The notes beneath the pieces were generated by a model. It worked only from the letters and a program-made list of their open reading frames with translations, did no database searches and was not told the DNA's origin. The position numbers and the translations under genes are program-made. From JACVRW01 sp963734025 (lineage in GTDB: Bacteria; Actinomycetota; Thermoleophilia; Solirubrobacterales; Thermoleophilaceae): a DNA stretch of 64,000 nt. Location of the stretch: contig CAVTFR010000015.1 in NCBI GenBank assembly GCA_963734025.1, positions 1 to 64,000 on the forward strand, given 5' to 3'. Below, one piece after another: positions 1 through 8,104 of the stretch (position 1 is the first letter of the stretch; each line of letters opens with the position of its first letter).

Positions 1-284
1 CCGAGGATCGAGGCGGCTGTACTTCGGCGTCCGTGTTCATAAGGCGAGCCTAAATGTTGTTGGCGCTTCGTCAAGAACCGTTGCATCCTCGCCGATAAGA
101 GGATCGTGGAGCTGCTGTTCGTGTCGGCACGGCTCTTTTCGGCCAGTCGCAGTGGAGCGGTGCAAGCGCTCCGGCTTACCGGCCGCTGACGAATCCGGAC
201 GGGACGACCGGCCCATCGCTCGGTGGGTCGTGCCGCCTGGCGTTCGCCAGGGATCAACTAATCCCGAAATCAAAGGAGTACGAA
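1..284. other. Upstream region, no gene assigned
   Basis: No convincing coding sequence is seen before the collagen-like gene. Short open frames on both strands lack family-like sequence. The only clear signal is the ribosome binding site AAAGGAG at 272-278, belonging to the next gene. Confidence 0.5.
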
Positions 285-1934
285 GTGCGTTTCAATCGTT
301 CCATCGTGGCCGCTACTGCGGTCGGCCTGTTAGTCGGTGTTCCGGGGGCTGGCGCTGCCGCCCAGCATTTCATCACCGGCAACGACGTGAAGGACAACTC
401 CCTCACGACCAAGGATGTGCGCAACCTGTCGCTGCACGCGAAGGACTTCGACAAGAAGGTGCAGAAGGCGCTCAAGGCCCGCGCTGTCAATGGCAACGTC
501 GGTGCCACTGGCGCGACGGGTGCCACGGGTGCCAATGGCGCTCAGGGTGCGAATGGCACTAACGGTGTCAACGGTGCCAAGGGTGACACCGGCTCAACCG
601 GTGCGACTGGCGCTGACGGTGCCGCTGCCGACAAGGGTGAGGACGGGCTGAGCGCTTACCTCATCTGGGAGCAGAACAATCCGGGCCAGTCTGAGGAAGC
701 CTTCCTCGCCGCTCTCAAGGGCGAGCAGGGTGAGAAGGGTGACAGCATCAAGGGTGACACCGGTGCCGATGGCAATGGCATCACGAATGTCGCCAAGGTC
801 CAGAACGACTGGCTCATCACCTTCGCCGATGGCACGTCAATCACCGTCGAGAAGGGCGACAAGGGTGACAAGGGCGACACTGGCAACACCGGTGACACCG
901 GTGACACCGGCTCGCAGGGTGGTAAGGGCGACAAGGGTGACAAGGGCGATCAGGGTGGCCAGGGTAACCAGGGTGAGAAGGGCAACTCTGGGGACAAGGG
1001 CGACACTGGCGAGCAAGGCAATCGCGGTGACAAGGGTGAGAAGGGCGACGGCGGCGCTGCTGGCGCTGACGGCGAGAAGGGCGAGAAGGGTGACACTGGC
1101 GCTCGCGGTATGAGCGGCGATCACGGACTCAGCGCGTATGAGGATTGGCTCACGCTGAATGGCTGGACCCGCGAGGATCACACCGTTGGCGACTTCATGA
1201 AGGCGCTCAAGGGTGACAAGGGCATGCAGGGCGACAAGGGTGAGCAGGGCGAGCATGGCAATAACGGTGTCAATGGCACCAACGGCTCGAATGGCTCTAA
1301 TGGCAAGGACGGCGACAATGGCCGCTCTGCCTACGAGCAGTGGATGCTCGACGGTCACCCCGGCTTCACCGGTGACAACCCGACTGTCGGTGACTTCATG
1401 CAGTCGCTGAAGGGTGCCAATGGCGCTAAGGGTGACAACGGCGCTCAGGGCATCCAGGGCAACCAGGGTGGTCAGGGCGAGAAGGGCAACCAGGGCGAGA
1501 AGGGCGATAGCATCAAGGGTGACAAGGGCGACCAGGGTATCCCCGGTTCCAATGGCTCCAATGGCGATGCTGGCGCTCCCGGACTTGCCGGTAAAGATGG
1601 AAACGATGGCGCTCAGGGTCCGCAGGGCCTGAAGGGTGACAAGGGCGATAGCGTCAAGGGTGACACTGGCGCTACGGGTCAGTCCGGCACCGCTCAGACG
1701 ACCGTCGTCAGCACGACGTTTGCCGATGGCAGCAATGCCTCGGTCCAGTGCCCCGGCGGTCAGATCGCCATTGGCGGCGGTGTCGCTCCGGGCAATGCGT
1801 CGAGCACTGTTCGCTTCACTAACCCGGCTGCGATCAACGGCAACCGCGCCCATGCGTGGGAGGCTGCCACGATGAAGCAGGGTGGCAACACCGGGACGAG
1901 CACGGTCTACGTGCTCTGTGCTCCGGCTGCGTAG
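285..1934 (+). CDS. Secreted collagen-like (Gly-X-Y) repeat protein
   Basis: A 549-aa exported protein with a long collagen-like domain. The GTG start is fixed by AAAGGAG six bases upstream. Residues 1-26 form a signal peptide (basic start, hydrophobic core, small residues before the cut). Residues 28-65 hold the ITGNDVKDNSL and DVRNLSL motifs common at the N-terminus of secreted proteins in this bacterial group. Gly-X-Y triplets rich in GDK, GEK and GDT follow. They are broken three times (near residues 122, 282 and 347) by a related segment of the form SAYxxW...F(L/M)xxLKG, as in phage tail fibres and bacterial collagens. The last 80 residues are a globular cap with two cysteines (VQCPGG, VLCAPAA). 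Codons favour GGT and GCT more than the neighbours do, so acquisition by transfer is possible. A surface fibre or adhesin role is inferred. Confidence 0.85.
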   Translation: MRFNRSIVAATAVGLLVGVPGAGAAAQHFITGNDVKDNSLTTKDVRNLSLHAKDFDKKVQKALKARAVNGNVGATGATGATGANGAQGANGTNGVNGAKGDTGSTGATGADGAAADKGEDGLSAYLIWEQNNPGQSEEAFLAALKGEQGEKGDSIKGDTGADGNGITNVAKVQNDWLITFADGTSITVEKGDKGDKGDTGNTGDTGDTGSQGGKGDKGDKGDQGGQGNQGEKGNSGDKGDTGEQGNRGDKGEKGDGGAAGADGEKGEKGDTGARGMSGDHGLSAYEDWLTLNGWTREDHTVGDFMKALKGDKGMQGDKGEQGEHGNNGVNGTNGSNGSNGKDGDNGRSAYEQWMLDGHPGFTGDNPTVGDFMQSLKGANGAKGDNGAQGIQGNQGGQGEKGNQGEKGDSIKGDKGDQGIPGSNGSNGDAGAPGLAGKDGNDGAQGPQGLKGDKGDSVKGDTGATGQSGTAQTTVVSTTFADGSNASVQCPGGQIAIGGGVAPGNASSTVRFTNPAAINGNRAHAWEAATMKQGGNTGTSTVYVLCAPAA

Positions 1935-1950
1935 CAAGTAACAATGGGAA

Positions 1951-1985
1951 TGGCGGGCTGGCTTCGGTCAGCCCGCCATCCTGTT
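1951..1985 (+). terminator. Intrinsic terminator after the collagen-like gene
   Basis: A 10-bp perfect stem (1951-1960 with 1969-1978) closes an 8-nt loop containing TTCGG and is followed by ATCCTGTTT. It lies 16 bases after the stop of the collagen-like gene. Confidence 0.75.
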
Positions 1986-2011
1986 TGATCACACTGTGGG
2001 CGAGTCCGTGA

Positions 2012-2347
2012 AGACAGCCTTTTGACCCCGCAGCGGAACAACCGACCGCCGATTCCAAAGAGAACAATGGTGGCGTTCATGTCCCACTCCTAGGGGTCAA
2101 TGGCTTTTGCGTCGCCGAGGTTAAGAGCCTCAGCGACCGAAACGAGGAGCGCCAGCTGTGCCTCGCAATCGGCCAAGTGCTTCGCTACGCGCATCAGCTC
2201 CGCGCATCAGTGAGCGACGTTCAGGCGTTTATCGCCGTAGAGCGGAAGCCCAGAGACGCGTCATGGGAAGCGCTTTCCGCCGAACTGGGAATCACCCTTG
2301 TCTGGCCCGCAGTGATGGAACGACGAGTGCGGATTCACCGTAGTTAG
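2012..2347 (+). pseudogene. 5'-truncated nuclease-like remnant (ExK / GQVLRY family)
   Basis: An open frame without any ATG or GTG start runs from a stop at 2009-2011 to TAG at 2345-2347. Its translation contains AEVKSLSDRNEERQL, then GQVLRYAHQL, then VERKPRDASWEAL and GITLVWP. This order (E-x-K, NE..QL, GQVL.Y, P.D..W, L.WP) resembles a PD-(D/E)XK-like domain found in uncharacterised actinobacterial proteins; the family link is from memory of such sequences. The N-terminal part is missing, so this looks like the tail of a decayed gene. It is AT-richer than the window average, like the adjacent collagen-like gene. Confidence 0.55.
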
Positions 2348-2684
2348 CTCACACGGAGAGCGGTACAAGGGCTCTGGCTCCCTCTACACGCAAGCCGAGA
2401 GGAAAAGGGAGGGGTATGCAGGGGAAAGCACGATCCTCGTTTTCCACTTCCCATAGGGAGTGCTGTAAGAGCCCACGTTGTTGAGGCGATTCTTACAAGC
2501 AGCGAATGCGGGCTACATACGAGCGCGCAGACGGCAGCAGAGAGCGGCGTAGAGCAGGCTCAGGCGCTCAGAGCGAGGGAGAGCGAGAAAGGTACCCGCA
2601 GTGTGTACCCGCTCCTGAGGCTCAGCAGAAGATGAGCGAGTGTACGGGCTCAGAAACGCGGGATTTGCAGGGAGATTCGTGAGA
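2348..2684. other. Non-coding stretch before tRNA-Gly
   Basis: About 340 bases of lower GC than the rest, purine-rich on the plus strand, with no open frame that looks like a protein and no clear hairpin terminator. Confidence 0.5.
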
Positions 2685-2758
2685 AGCGGCTGATGGGATT
2701 CGAACCCACGACCTTCTGCATGGCAAGCAGACGCTCTAGCCAACTGAGCTACAGCCGC
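2685..2758 (-). tRNA. tRNA-Gly(GCC)
   Basis: A complete cloverleaf on the minus strand: 7-bp acceptor stem GCGGCTG/CAGCCGC, D-arm with GCTC...GAGC, anticodon arm TCTGC-TTGCCAT-GCAGA giving anticodon GCC, T-arm with TTCGAAT, and discriminator U as expected for Gly. CCA is not encoded. A TATACT box lies 11 bases upstream. Confidence 0.95.
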
Positions 2759-2769
2759 AGAGTTGCGTG

Positions 2770-2775
2770 AGTATA
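2770..2775 (-). promoter_or_regulatory. -10 box of tRNA-Gly
   Basis: TATACT on the minus strand, in the context GCTATACTC, ends 11 bases before the tRNA. The same nine bases occur before tRNA-Val (13731-13739) and before infC (29904-29912). Confidence 0.6.
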
Positions 2776-2782
2776 GCCGCGC

Positions 2783-3043
2783 TCAGGCGGTCCGCTCGAG
2801 GGCCTGGCGGCGCGCGCGATTGTGTCCCAGGAGCGCGCCGGGCGGCCCGCCGGTGACGAGTGTGACGGCCGGATACCACCAGCCCCACCAGCCCAGGGCG
2901 GCGCCGCGGGCGACCAGGTAGAGCTCGAGCAGGAAGCCGAGCCCGTGGATCGGGCCGATCACCGGGGCGAGGCCGTGGTAGTCGACGATCACGCCCACGA
3001 GCAGCGGGATCAGCAGGATGAAATCGACGATCGAGACGATCAC
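2783..3043 (-). CDS. DUF3817-like small membrane protein
   Basis: A small integral membrane protein with the layout of DUF3817: an N-terminal hydrophobic helix, a central VIGPIHGLGFLLELY segment matching the family's GxxHGxxF core, and a C-terminal helix ending in a basic tail. The GTG at 3043 gives 86 aa but cuts off RLLRWI, which belongs to the domain. The frame stays open to a CTG at 3106 that overlaps the TGA of the upstream kinase gene (CTGA), so a rare CTG start with translational coupling is possible. Function is unknown. Confidence 0.7.
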   Translation of the reverse strand: MIVSIVDFILLIPLLVGVIVDYHGLAPVIGPIHGLGFLLELYLVARGAALGWWGWWYPAVTLVTGGPPGALLGHNRARRQALERTA

Positions 3044-3102
3044 GATCCAGCGCAGGAGGCGGAGCGCGCGCTCGGTCGTGCCGGGTGGGTGGGCGGTGGT
3101 GC

Positions 3103-3513
3103 TCAGAGGCGGTCTGCCTCGGCGAGCGCGAGCTCGAACCAGGCGATGCTGCCGCCGCTCGTCGCGGCGCCGCGGCCCCAGCCGTCGGCGAGCCGGTCGA
3201 CGAGGAGCAATCCGTACCCGCCGCCCTCCTCGATCCGGTCGCGCGGCGGGGCGCCGTTCGAGCCCGGGTCGAAGACCTCCACACGCACCTTCTCGGTGGA
3301 CGACGCGACCTTCACCTGAACCGTCTCGTGCGGACCTGCACCGCCGTGCTGAATCGCGTTCGTGACGAGCTCGCTCAGGAGGAGCGCCAGGCGGTGGCGG
3401 ATCGACGGTGGGAGGTCCACCTGAACCGACAGCACCGATCGTCGCGCCATGCCTGCGGCACGCTTGCCGCCGGGCACGGAGAACGACACGGTTTTCATTT
3501 CTGTCGCCGGCAT
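3103..3513 (-). CDS. RsbW-type anti-sigma serine/threonine kinase
   Basis: A 136-aa GHKL ATPase-fold protein of the anti-sigma regulatory factor family, which bind and inhibit a sigma factor and phosphorylate its antagonist. The N-box is LLLSELVTNAIQHGG (about residues 45-59), the G1 box is DPGSNGAPP and the G2 box is GGGYGLLLVDRLADGWG. The length is normal. No sigma factor or antagonist lies beside it, so its partner is unknown. Its stop overlaps the likely start of the DUF3817-like gene. Confidence 0.85.
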   Translation of the reverse strand: MPATEMKTVSFSVPGGKRAAGMARRSVLSVQVDLPPSIRHRLALLLSELVTNAIQHGGAGPHETVQVKVASSTEKVRVEVFDPGSNGAPPRDRIEEGGGYGLLLVDRLADGWGRGAATSGGSIAWFELALAEADRL

Positions 3514-3602
3514 GGAGGGGGTTGTGCTCTGAACAGCCTTACACGAATCACCGGCGGAGGATGCCGATCCAGCTCGGGCCGACGATACGCTTGGGCCGCT
3601 CC

Positions 3603-3673
3603 GGCGCCGTGGCGGAGTGGCTACGCAGCGGCCTGCAAAGCCGTGTACACCGGTTCGATTCCGGTCGGCGCCT
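3603..3673 (+). tRNA. tRNA-Cys(GCA)
   Basis: A 71-nt cloverleaf: acceptor stem GGCGCCG/CGGCGCC, D-arm GGCG...CGCA, anticodon loop CTGCAAA giving GCA, T-loop TTCGATT, discriminator U as expected for Cys. CCA is not encoded. A TACGCT box about 18 bases upstream could be its -10. Confidence 0.92.
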
Positions 3674-3691
3674 TAGGCCCAGAGCGGAATC

Positions 3692-3765
3692 TGCTTGTGC
3701 CGCTGTGGATTTGGTCCCCGAAGGGGCGAGCTTCTGCGGCCGCTGCGGCTTCAGGGCGATAGCGG
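3692..3765 (+). pseudogene. Frameshifted zinc-ribbon remnant
   Basis: Two halves of a typical bacterial zinc ribbon are visible in different frames: CLCRCGF in one, then LVPEGASFCGRCGF in the next. Joined by a 1-nt shift they give the usual CxxCG...VPEGASFCxxCG pattern. No start or downstream domain is recognisable, so this is debris following tRNA-Cys. Confidence 0.4.
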
Positions 3766-3833
3766 CTCACCTTGCCGTGGCGGCCGCGAGCGGTGCCGGC
3801 GCTGCCGGTTCCCGCGCCTTACTTCGGCTCCGG

Positions 3834-4112
3834 TTACCGAGATAGCCCCTGGTTGCTTCCCCCCGGTAGGCGATCACGAGCGCGTCCACCCACACCACGA
3901 CGGTGCTGGTCGTCTAGCTCAGTCGCGTCGCCCTCGCCGGCCGCGTGGCCCTGATACCAGGCGATCCTGCGCATGAGCGACGCCACGGTGTGGGCGTCAT
4001 GCGGGCAGTAGCGCAGGTCCAGGCCACGCACGCCTGCCTGGCGGCCGTCCTCCCGAGCCTCGGCAACCTTCTCGCTAAGCATCCTCCCGACGGGTTGCGG
4101 CTCCTCCGTCAC
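3834..4112 (-). CDS. Possible RMF/CrpP-like small protein
   Basis: A 92-aa protein whose first half reads like the ribosome modulation factor/CrpP fold: EAREDGRQAGVRGL, a CPHD turn, then LMRRIAWYQGHAAG. These match the family pattern of two short helices (A..DG..AG..G / CPY / R..WL.G). The C-terminal 35 residues are basic and family-free. If correct it may bind ribosomes or act in stress hibernation; this is an inference from short motifs. The neighbourhood is poor in genes and gives no help. Confidence 0.45.
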   Translation of the reverse strand: MTEEPQPVGRMLSEKVAEAREDGRQAGVRGLDLRYCPHDAHTVASLMRRIAWYQGHAAGEGDATELDDQHRRGVGGRARDRLPGGSNQGLSR

Positions 4113-4539
4113 CTCTTGGGCGAACGGACGAGGCGTCCTTTTCTAACGACACTTAACGAACGCGGCCGCCCCCGGTTCGCCGGGAAGATGTTCGTGGGAC
4201 GGTGCCTTGGACACCACCGCAAGGTTCGACCCCCGCGGCGCGGCGCCTCCGGCCTCCATTGTTGAACAAGCGGTAGAACCCGGACCACCGACCAAAGCCG
4301 CCCAGCACGCCCCACACGCCCCGCAGACGGACGGCTGTGGGTGTTGCGGGCAGTCGCCCCTTGCCGGCGCCGGGTTTTCTCGCCGCTTGAGTACCCGCGT
4401 CCGTTCCGGCAGGACCGACCGGGCGGGATGCCCCCAGGACCCTCGAGCGGAACCCGACGCGAGTGTCACCGCGAAAAAAAGGTTCGAGGCTTCGTTGATG
4501 GCGGTCTCCGCCTCGACCCACGCGCCGCGCACGCAGAAA

Positions 4540-4695
4540 GGCCGGTCGCAGCGGTAGACCGCCGGCGTCAGCTGTGCCCGAAGGCGCTCCCGGTAGGGGT
4601 GCTCGCCGATCAGCGCCTCCAGCTGCCACCTCGGCGTGGGCGCCGAGCGCCAGCTTCGCCTCATTAGCTGCTCGAGCGCCGCGACGCGCAGCTGT
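4540..4695 (-). pseudogene. BTAD-domain transcriptional regulator remnant with two frameshifts
   Basis: On the minus strand RVAALEQL is read in one frame, NEAKLALGAHAEVAA in the next, and QLEALIGEHPYRERLR followed by AQLTPAVYRCDR again in the first. Together they recreate the bacterial transcriptional activator domain (ALE..I.ADLALG.HAE...ELEALI.EHP.RERLR.QL..ALYR). The indels near 4664 and 4630 compensate each other. The DNA-binding part and everything after the last helix are gone. Confidence 0.6.
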
Positions 4696-4789
4696 TACCG
4701 CGCTGAGACCGCCCGGTCGCCTGGCTGCAACCGCGCCCACGCACCATCGACATCGACGTCCACCCACAACACAACCGGAGGAACGAACA

Positions 4790-5014
4790 ATGAGAAAGGC
4801 AATCCTTGCCGGTCTCGCCGTGATGGCGATGGTCGCGCCGCCGGCCTTCGCGTCGCCTATGGCCACCGGCCTCGACGCGCCGGGCACGGCTGAGGCGCGG
4901 AAGCAGATGGAGGTCGCCCGGTCGATCACCGACCCGGACGAGTACCTCGCTTTCGTCAAGAGCCTGGGCGACTACGACTACGACCAAGCGCTTGCATACG
5001 GCGACAAGCGCTAG
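4790..5014 (+). CDS. Small secreted protein
   Basis: A 74-aa protein with a clear signal peptide (MRKAILAGLAVMAMVAPPAFA, then SPMATG). The mature part of about 53 residues is acidic and helical, with EARKQMEVARSITDPDEYLAF and GDYDYDQAL. A CGGAGG ribosome site stands eight bases before the ATG. No family is recognised. A strong terminator follows its stop, so it forms its own transcription unit. It is probably exported; function unknown. Confidence 0.65.
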   Translation: MRKAILAGLAVMAMVAPPAFASPMATGLDAPGTAEARKQMEVARSITDPDEYLAFVKSLGDYDYDQALAYGDKR

Positions 5015-5046
5015 TTAGGAATGGACTCGGCGGCCCTGAGCCGCTG

Positions 5047-5078
5047 ACCGGGGCGTCTCAAGCGGCGCCCCGGTTTTC
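5047..5078 (+). terminator. Intrinsic terminator
   Basis: A 9-bp stem ACCGGGGCG/CGCCCCGGT with a 10-nt loop is followed by TTT. It ends the small secreted-protein unit. Confidence 0.75.
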
Positions 5079-5278
5079 GTCTGGAACCAGGATTGTGGCT
5101 GGACGTTGATCGTGGATCGGCTCCGGCTCGGGCGATCGTCCAGATGTCGCGGTCGCCGCCGTCGCGGTCGCGTCGAAGACGATCAGACGAAGCGCGTCGA
5201 CTACCGGGCCCGCACCGCCGACCCGGCGGTCGCGCCGGTCTCGCGGCGCTTCCCCACGACTGGCGTGTGGCTTCCCCG

Positions 5279-5878
5279 TCACGCCGTGCTCCTGGCCAGC
5301 CGGAAGAGTGTCGGCTCGGCGCGGCGGACCGGGGGAGGCATGTTCTCGATGACCGCGGACTCCGCGCGCTGGAGCTCCCAGCCGTCCCCCAGCAGGGTGA
5401 GCACGTCCTCGGTGTCCATCCCGCGCGGCAGCAGCGCGCGCCGGCCCGCCTTGAAGGCGAGCAGGAGCAACCTGGCTCCGGGCGCGGCCAGCTCGGTCAG
5501 GCCGCCGGCGGCGCCCCGGCGCGCCGGGTCCGACAGGCCTTGGATGCAGCCGAAGTCGTAGAGGAGGCTGTAGCCGGGCTCCAGGCCGAGCTGCCCGAGC
5601 TCGCCCACGTCGCCGTTCACCCACTGCACCTCGACTCCCTCGGCGACCGCACGCTCTCGGGCACGCCCGAGAGCCTTGTCGACAAACTCGACGCCCGTGA
5701 CCTGCCAGCCCTGGCGTGCCAGGTGGACGGCATCGCGCCCGGACCCGCAGCCGACGTCGAGCGCGCGACCCGGCTCCATGGCATCCGTGCCTTCGAACAG
5801 CGGCTTCCAGAGCTCCGCGACGTTCCGGCGCTCCCACGGGGCGACGCCGAGGGCGTACATCAGGCGGTAAGGAATCAC
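5279..5878 (-). CDS. Class I SAM-dependent methyltransferase
   Basis: A 199-aa Rossmann-fold methyltransferase. Motif I is LDVGCGSGRDAVHLA (about residues 40-54), motif II carries the acidic end of VTGVEFVDKAL, and motif III is VNGDVGEL. The GTG start is supported by AGGAGGG three to four bases upstream. The DVGCGSGRDAVHLA form resembles thiopurine/tellurite-type methyltransferases, but no substrate can be assigned. It is divergent from the drug exporter gene across a 78-bp gap. Confidence 0.85.
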   Translation of the reverse strand: MIPYRLMYALGVAPWERRNVAELWKPLFEGTDAMEPGRALDVGCGSGRDAVHLARQGWQVTGVEFVDKALGRARERAVAEGVEVQWVNGDVGELGQLGLEPGYSLLYDFGCIQGLSDPARRGAAGGLTELAAPGARLLLLAFKAGRRALLPRGMDTEDVLTLLGDGWELQRAESAVIENMPPPVRRAEPTLFRLARSTA

Positions 5879-5956
5879 GGTCCCTCCTGGCCGTCGAAAG
5901 GTCGAAGCGAGACTCTCTCAAAACCCGGGGCTCTGGCCCGCCGTGCCCGGGTTAAC

Positions 5957-7534
5957 ATGCCCGCTCGCTTGACCCGCGGCCCCAACAAGAACCTGGTCCT
6001 TGTCGCGATGATCTTCGCCGTCGCGATGACGTTCATCGATCAGACGATCGTCGCGATCGCCGTTCCGGAGTTGCAGAAGGACCTGTCGATGTCGTCGACG
6101 GGCGTCCAGTGGATCATCAACGGCTACCTGCTGGCGCTGTCGGCTCTGTTTGCCTTCGGCGGCCGGCTCGCCGACATCGCCGGCCACAAGACGATGGTCA
6201 TCGTCGGCGTGACGGGCTTCGCCGTCGCGTCGGCGCTCTGCGGCGCCACGCCGACGGGCGACCTGGGCGAGGCCTGGATGATCTTCTTCCGGGTCGTACA
6301 GGGTGCCTTCGCGGCGCTCATGTTCCCGGCCGCGCTCGCGATCGTGGTGTCCGCCTTCGACGTCTCGGAGCGCGGCAAGGCGATGGCGACCTTCTTCGGG
6401 GTCACCGGCGGCCTCACCGCTATCGGCCCGCTGGCGGGGGGATATCTGGCGGAGATCACGTGGCGGGCGATCTTCTGGGTCAACATCCCGGTTGCGATCA
6501 TCGCGCTCGTACTCACCGCGGTGTCGCGGCCCTCGAACGAGAAGCATCCGGCGCCCCTCGACTACCGCGGCGCCCTGCTCGTGTCGGGGGGCATGGGGCT
6601 GGCCGTGCTGGGCCTGCAGCAGTCTTCGCTCTGGGGCTGGGGCGATCCCGTGACCTGGGCCTGCATCGTCGGGGGTGTCGCGCTGCTCGTGGCGTTCGTC
6701 CTGTACGAGCTGCGCACCGAGGATCCGCTGATCAGGGTGGCAATCTTCCGCGACCGCGGCTTCGCGGTCGACAACGCGCTGCTCTTCCTGATGTCGATGG
6801 CGTTCGTGCCGCTCTTCTTCTTCGCGAGCCAGTACGCGCAGATCGGGCTCGAGCAGAGCGCATCCGAGGCGGGCCTCTACCTACTGATCTTCTTCGCGGG
6901 CTTCGCGACGGCTGCCCAGGTCGGCGGCCGGATCCTCGACGCGCGCGGAGCCCGTCCGTCCGTCGTACCGGGCGCGCTGATCGCCGCGGCGGGCTTCGCG
7001 CTCTGGGCGCGGCAGCTGCCCGACCTCGACCTGAACACCCAGTGGCCGTTCATCGTGCTGGCCGGAGCGGGCATGGGCTTGATGCTGGGGCCGGCATCGA
7101 CCGACGCGGTCAACCGCGCTCCCAGGACGAGCTACGGCGAGATCACGGGCATCACTCAGACCGCGCGCAATTTCGGCGCCAGCCTCGGCTTGGCCCTGCT
7201 CGGCACGATCTTCATCGCGCAGAACAAGTCGAACATCGAGTCGTCGCTGACGGGCGCGGGCCTGCCTGAGGCGCGCGCCGACCGGATCGCCGACGCGGTC
7301 AGCCACGCGGGTGGTGGCTCGAGCTCGGGCTTCGCCGAGCGGGCCGGGCCGCGCGCACGGGAGCTCTTCGAGACCATCCAGCACGACTTCGCGCTCTCGT
7401 CGCGCGCAGTCTTCTACGTAATGGCCGGCGTGATGGCTCTTGCCTTCGTGGTGGCGCTCACCGGCATGCCGCGCGGCAAGGCGGCCGTGGTGGCCGCGGA
7501 CGAGGGCGGAGCCGAGCCGGCACCTGTGGGTTAG
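5957..7534 (+). CDS. MFS transporter, DHA2 (14-TM) drug exporter family
   Basis: A 525-aa EmrB/QacA-type proton-driven exporter in the inner membrane. The start is the ATG at 5957; the long open frame before it is not transporter-like. The first helix has AMTFIDQTIVAIAVPELQ, the DHA2 form of motif D1. Motif A is GRLADIAGHK, and motif C is likely the GVTGGLTAIGPLAGGYL segment. Hydrophobic segments are consistent with 14 helices. Substrate unknown. The ORF ends with a short cytoplasmic acidic tail. Confidence 0.9.
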   Translation: MPARLTRGPNKNLVLVAMIFAVAMTFIDQTIVAIAVPELQKDLSMSSTGVQWIINGYLLALSALFAFGGRLADIAGHKTMVIVGVTGFAVASALCGATPTGDLGEAWMIFFRVVQGAFAALMFPAALAIVVSAFDVSERGKAMATFFGVTGGLTAIGPLAGGYLAEITWRAIFWVNIPVAIIALVLTAVSRPSNEKHPAPLDYRGALLVSGGMGLAVLGLQQSSLWGWGDPVTWACIVGGVALLVAFVLYELRTEDPLIRVAIFRDRGFAVDNALLFLMSMAFVPLFFFASQYAQIGLEQSASEAGLYLLIFFAGFATAAQVGGRILDARGARPSVVPGALIAAAGFALWARQLPDLDLNTQWPFIVLAGAGMGLMLGPASTDAVNRAPRTSYGEITGITQTARNFGASLGLALLGTIFIAQNKSNIESSLTGAGLPEARADRIADAVSHAGGGSSSGFAERAGPRARELFETIQHDFALSSRAVFYVMAGVMALAFVVALTGMPRGKAAVVAADEGGAEPAPVG

Positions 7535-7630
7535 CCCTCGATCCCCCAAACGGGCTACGCCTGAATAGGCGGGTACTGCATCGGGTATGAGGCGGGACGA
7601 ATCGCCCGAGGGAGAGAGGGGAACTTCGAA

Positions 7631-8104
7631 ATGACGGAGCCGTACGGCACAGACGCCGGGCGCGCGGACGCATCGAACGAGGAGTGGACGTCGAGTACCG
7701 ACCACCACCCCGAGATCGATTGGGTGGCCGCAGAGCGCTCGCCCGAATTCAGACAGCTGGTCAAGAAGAAGAACGCATTCGTCGTACCGGCGACGATCTT
7801 CTTCCTCGCCTGGTACACCGGCTTCGTTCTCCTCTGCGGCTACGCGCCCGACTTCATGGGCGAGGAGTTCCTCGTGGATGGCCTGACGGTCGGCTACGTC
7901 CTGGCGCTCAGCCAGTTCGTAATGGTGTGGGGGCTCGCCGCCTGGTACCTGCGCAAGTCCGACCGCGAGTTCGACCCGCTTGCGAAGCGGGCCGCGGACC
8001 GCGCGCTCGAGTTGGCGCGCGTCGGCGCACCCGCCGGCGAGGGCCGTTTCGAGCGCGGTCCTGCGGATCCCACCGCGAGCGATGAGGAGGTGACGCCCCG
8101 ATGA
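7631..8104 (+). CDS. DUF485 membrane protein, partner of ActP-like symporter
   Basis: A 157-aa protein with the DUF485 core: RSPEFRQLVKKKNAFVVPATIFFLAWY, two transmembrane helices, and YLRKSDREFDPLA at the end of the second. Acidic N- and C-terminal tails lengthen it beyond the usual 100 or so residues. GAGAGAGGGG upstream serves as ribosome site. Its stop overlaps the ATG of the symporter gene (ATGA), the standard arrangement in which a DUF485 protein accompanies an acetate or monocarboxylate symporter. Confidence 0.88.
   Translation: MTEPYGTDAGRADASNEEWTSSTDHHPEIDWVAAERSPEFRQLVKKKNAFVVPATIFFLAWYTGFVLLCGYAPDFMGEEFLVDGLTVGYVLALSQFVMVWGLAAWYLRKSDREFDPLAKRAADRALELARVGAPAGEGRFERGPADPTASDEEVTPR

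Noticed and set aside
285..1700. Repetitive GGTGACAAGGGCGA-type sequence as a DNA repeat element
   Set aside because: The repetition follows codon triplets of Gly-X-Y collagen sequence inside a normal gene.
5093..5956. Open frame extending the MFS exporter 288 codons upstream
   Set aside because: It is antisense to the methyltransferase gene, and the exporter family begins just after the ATG at 5957.
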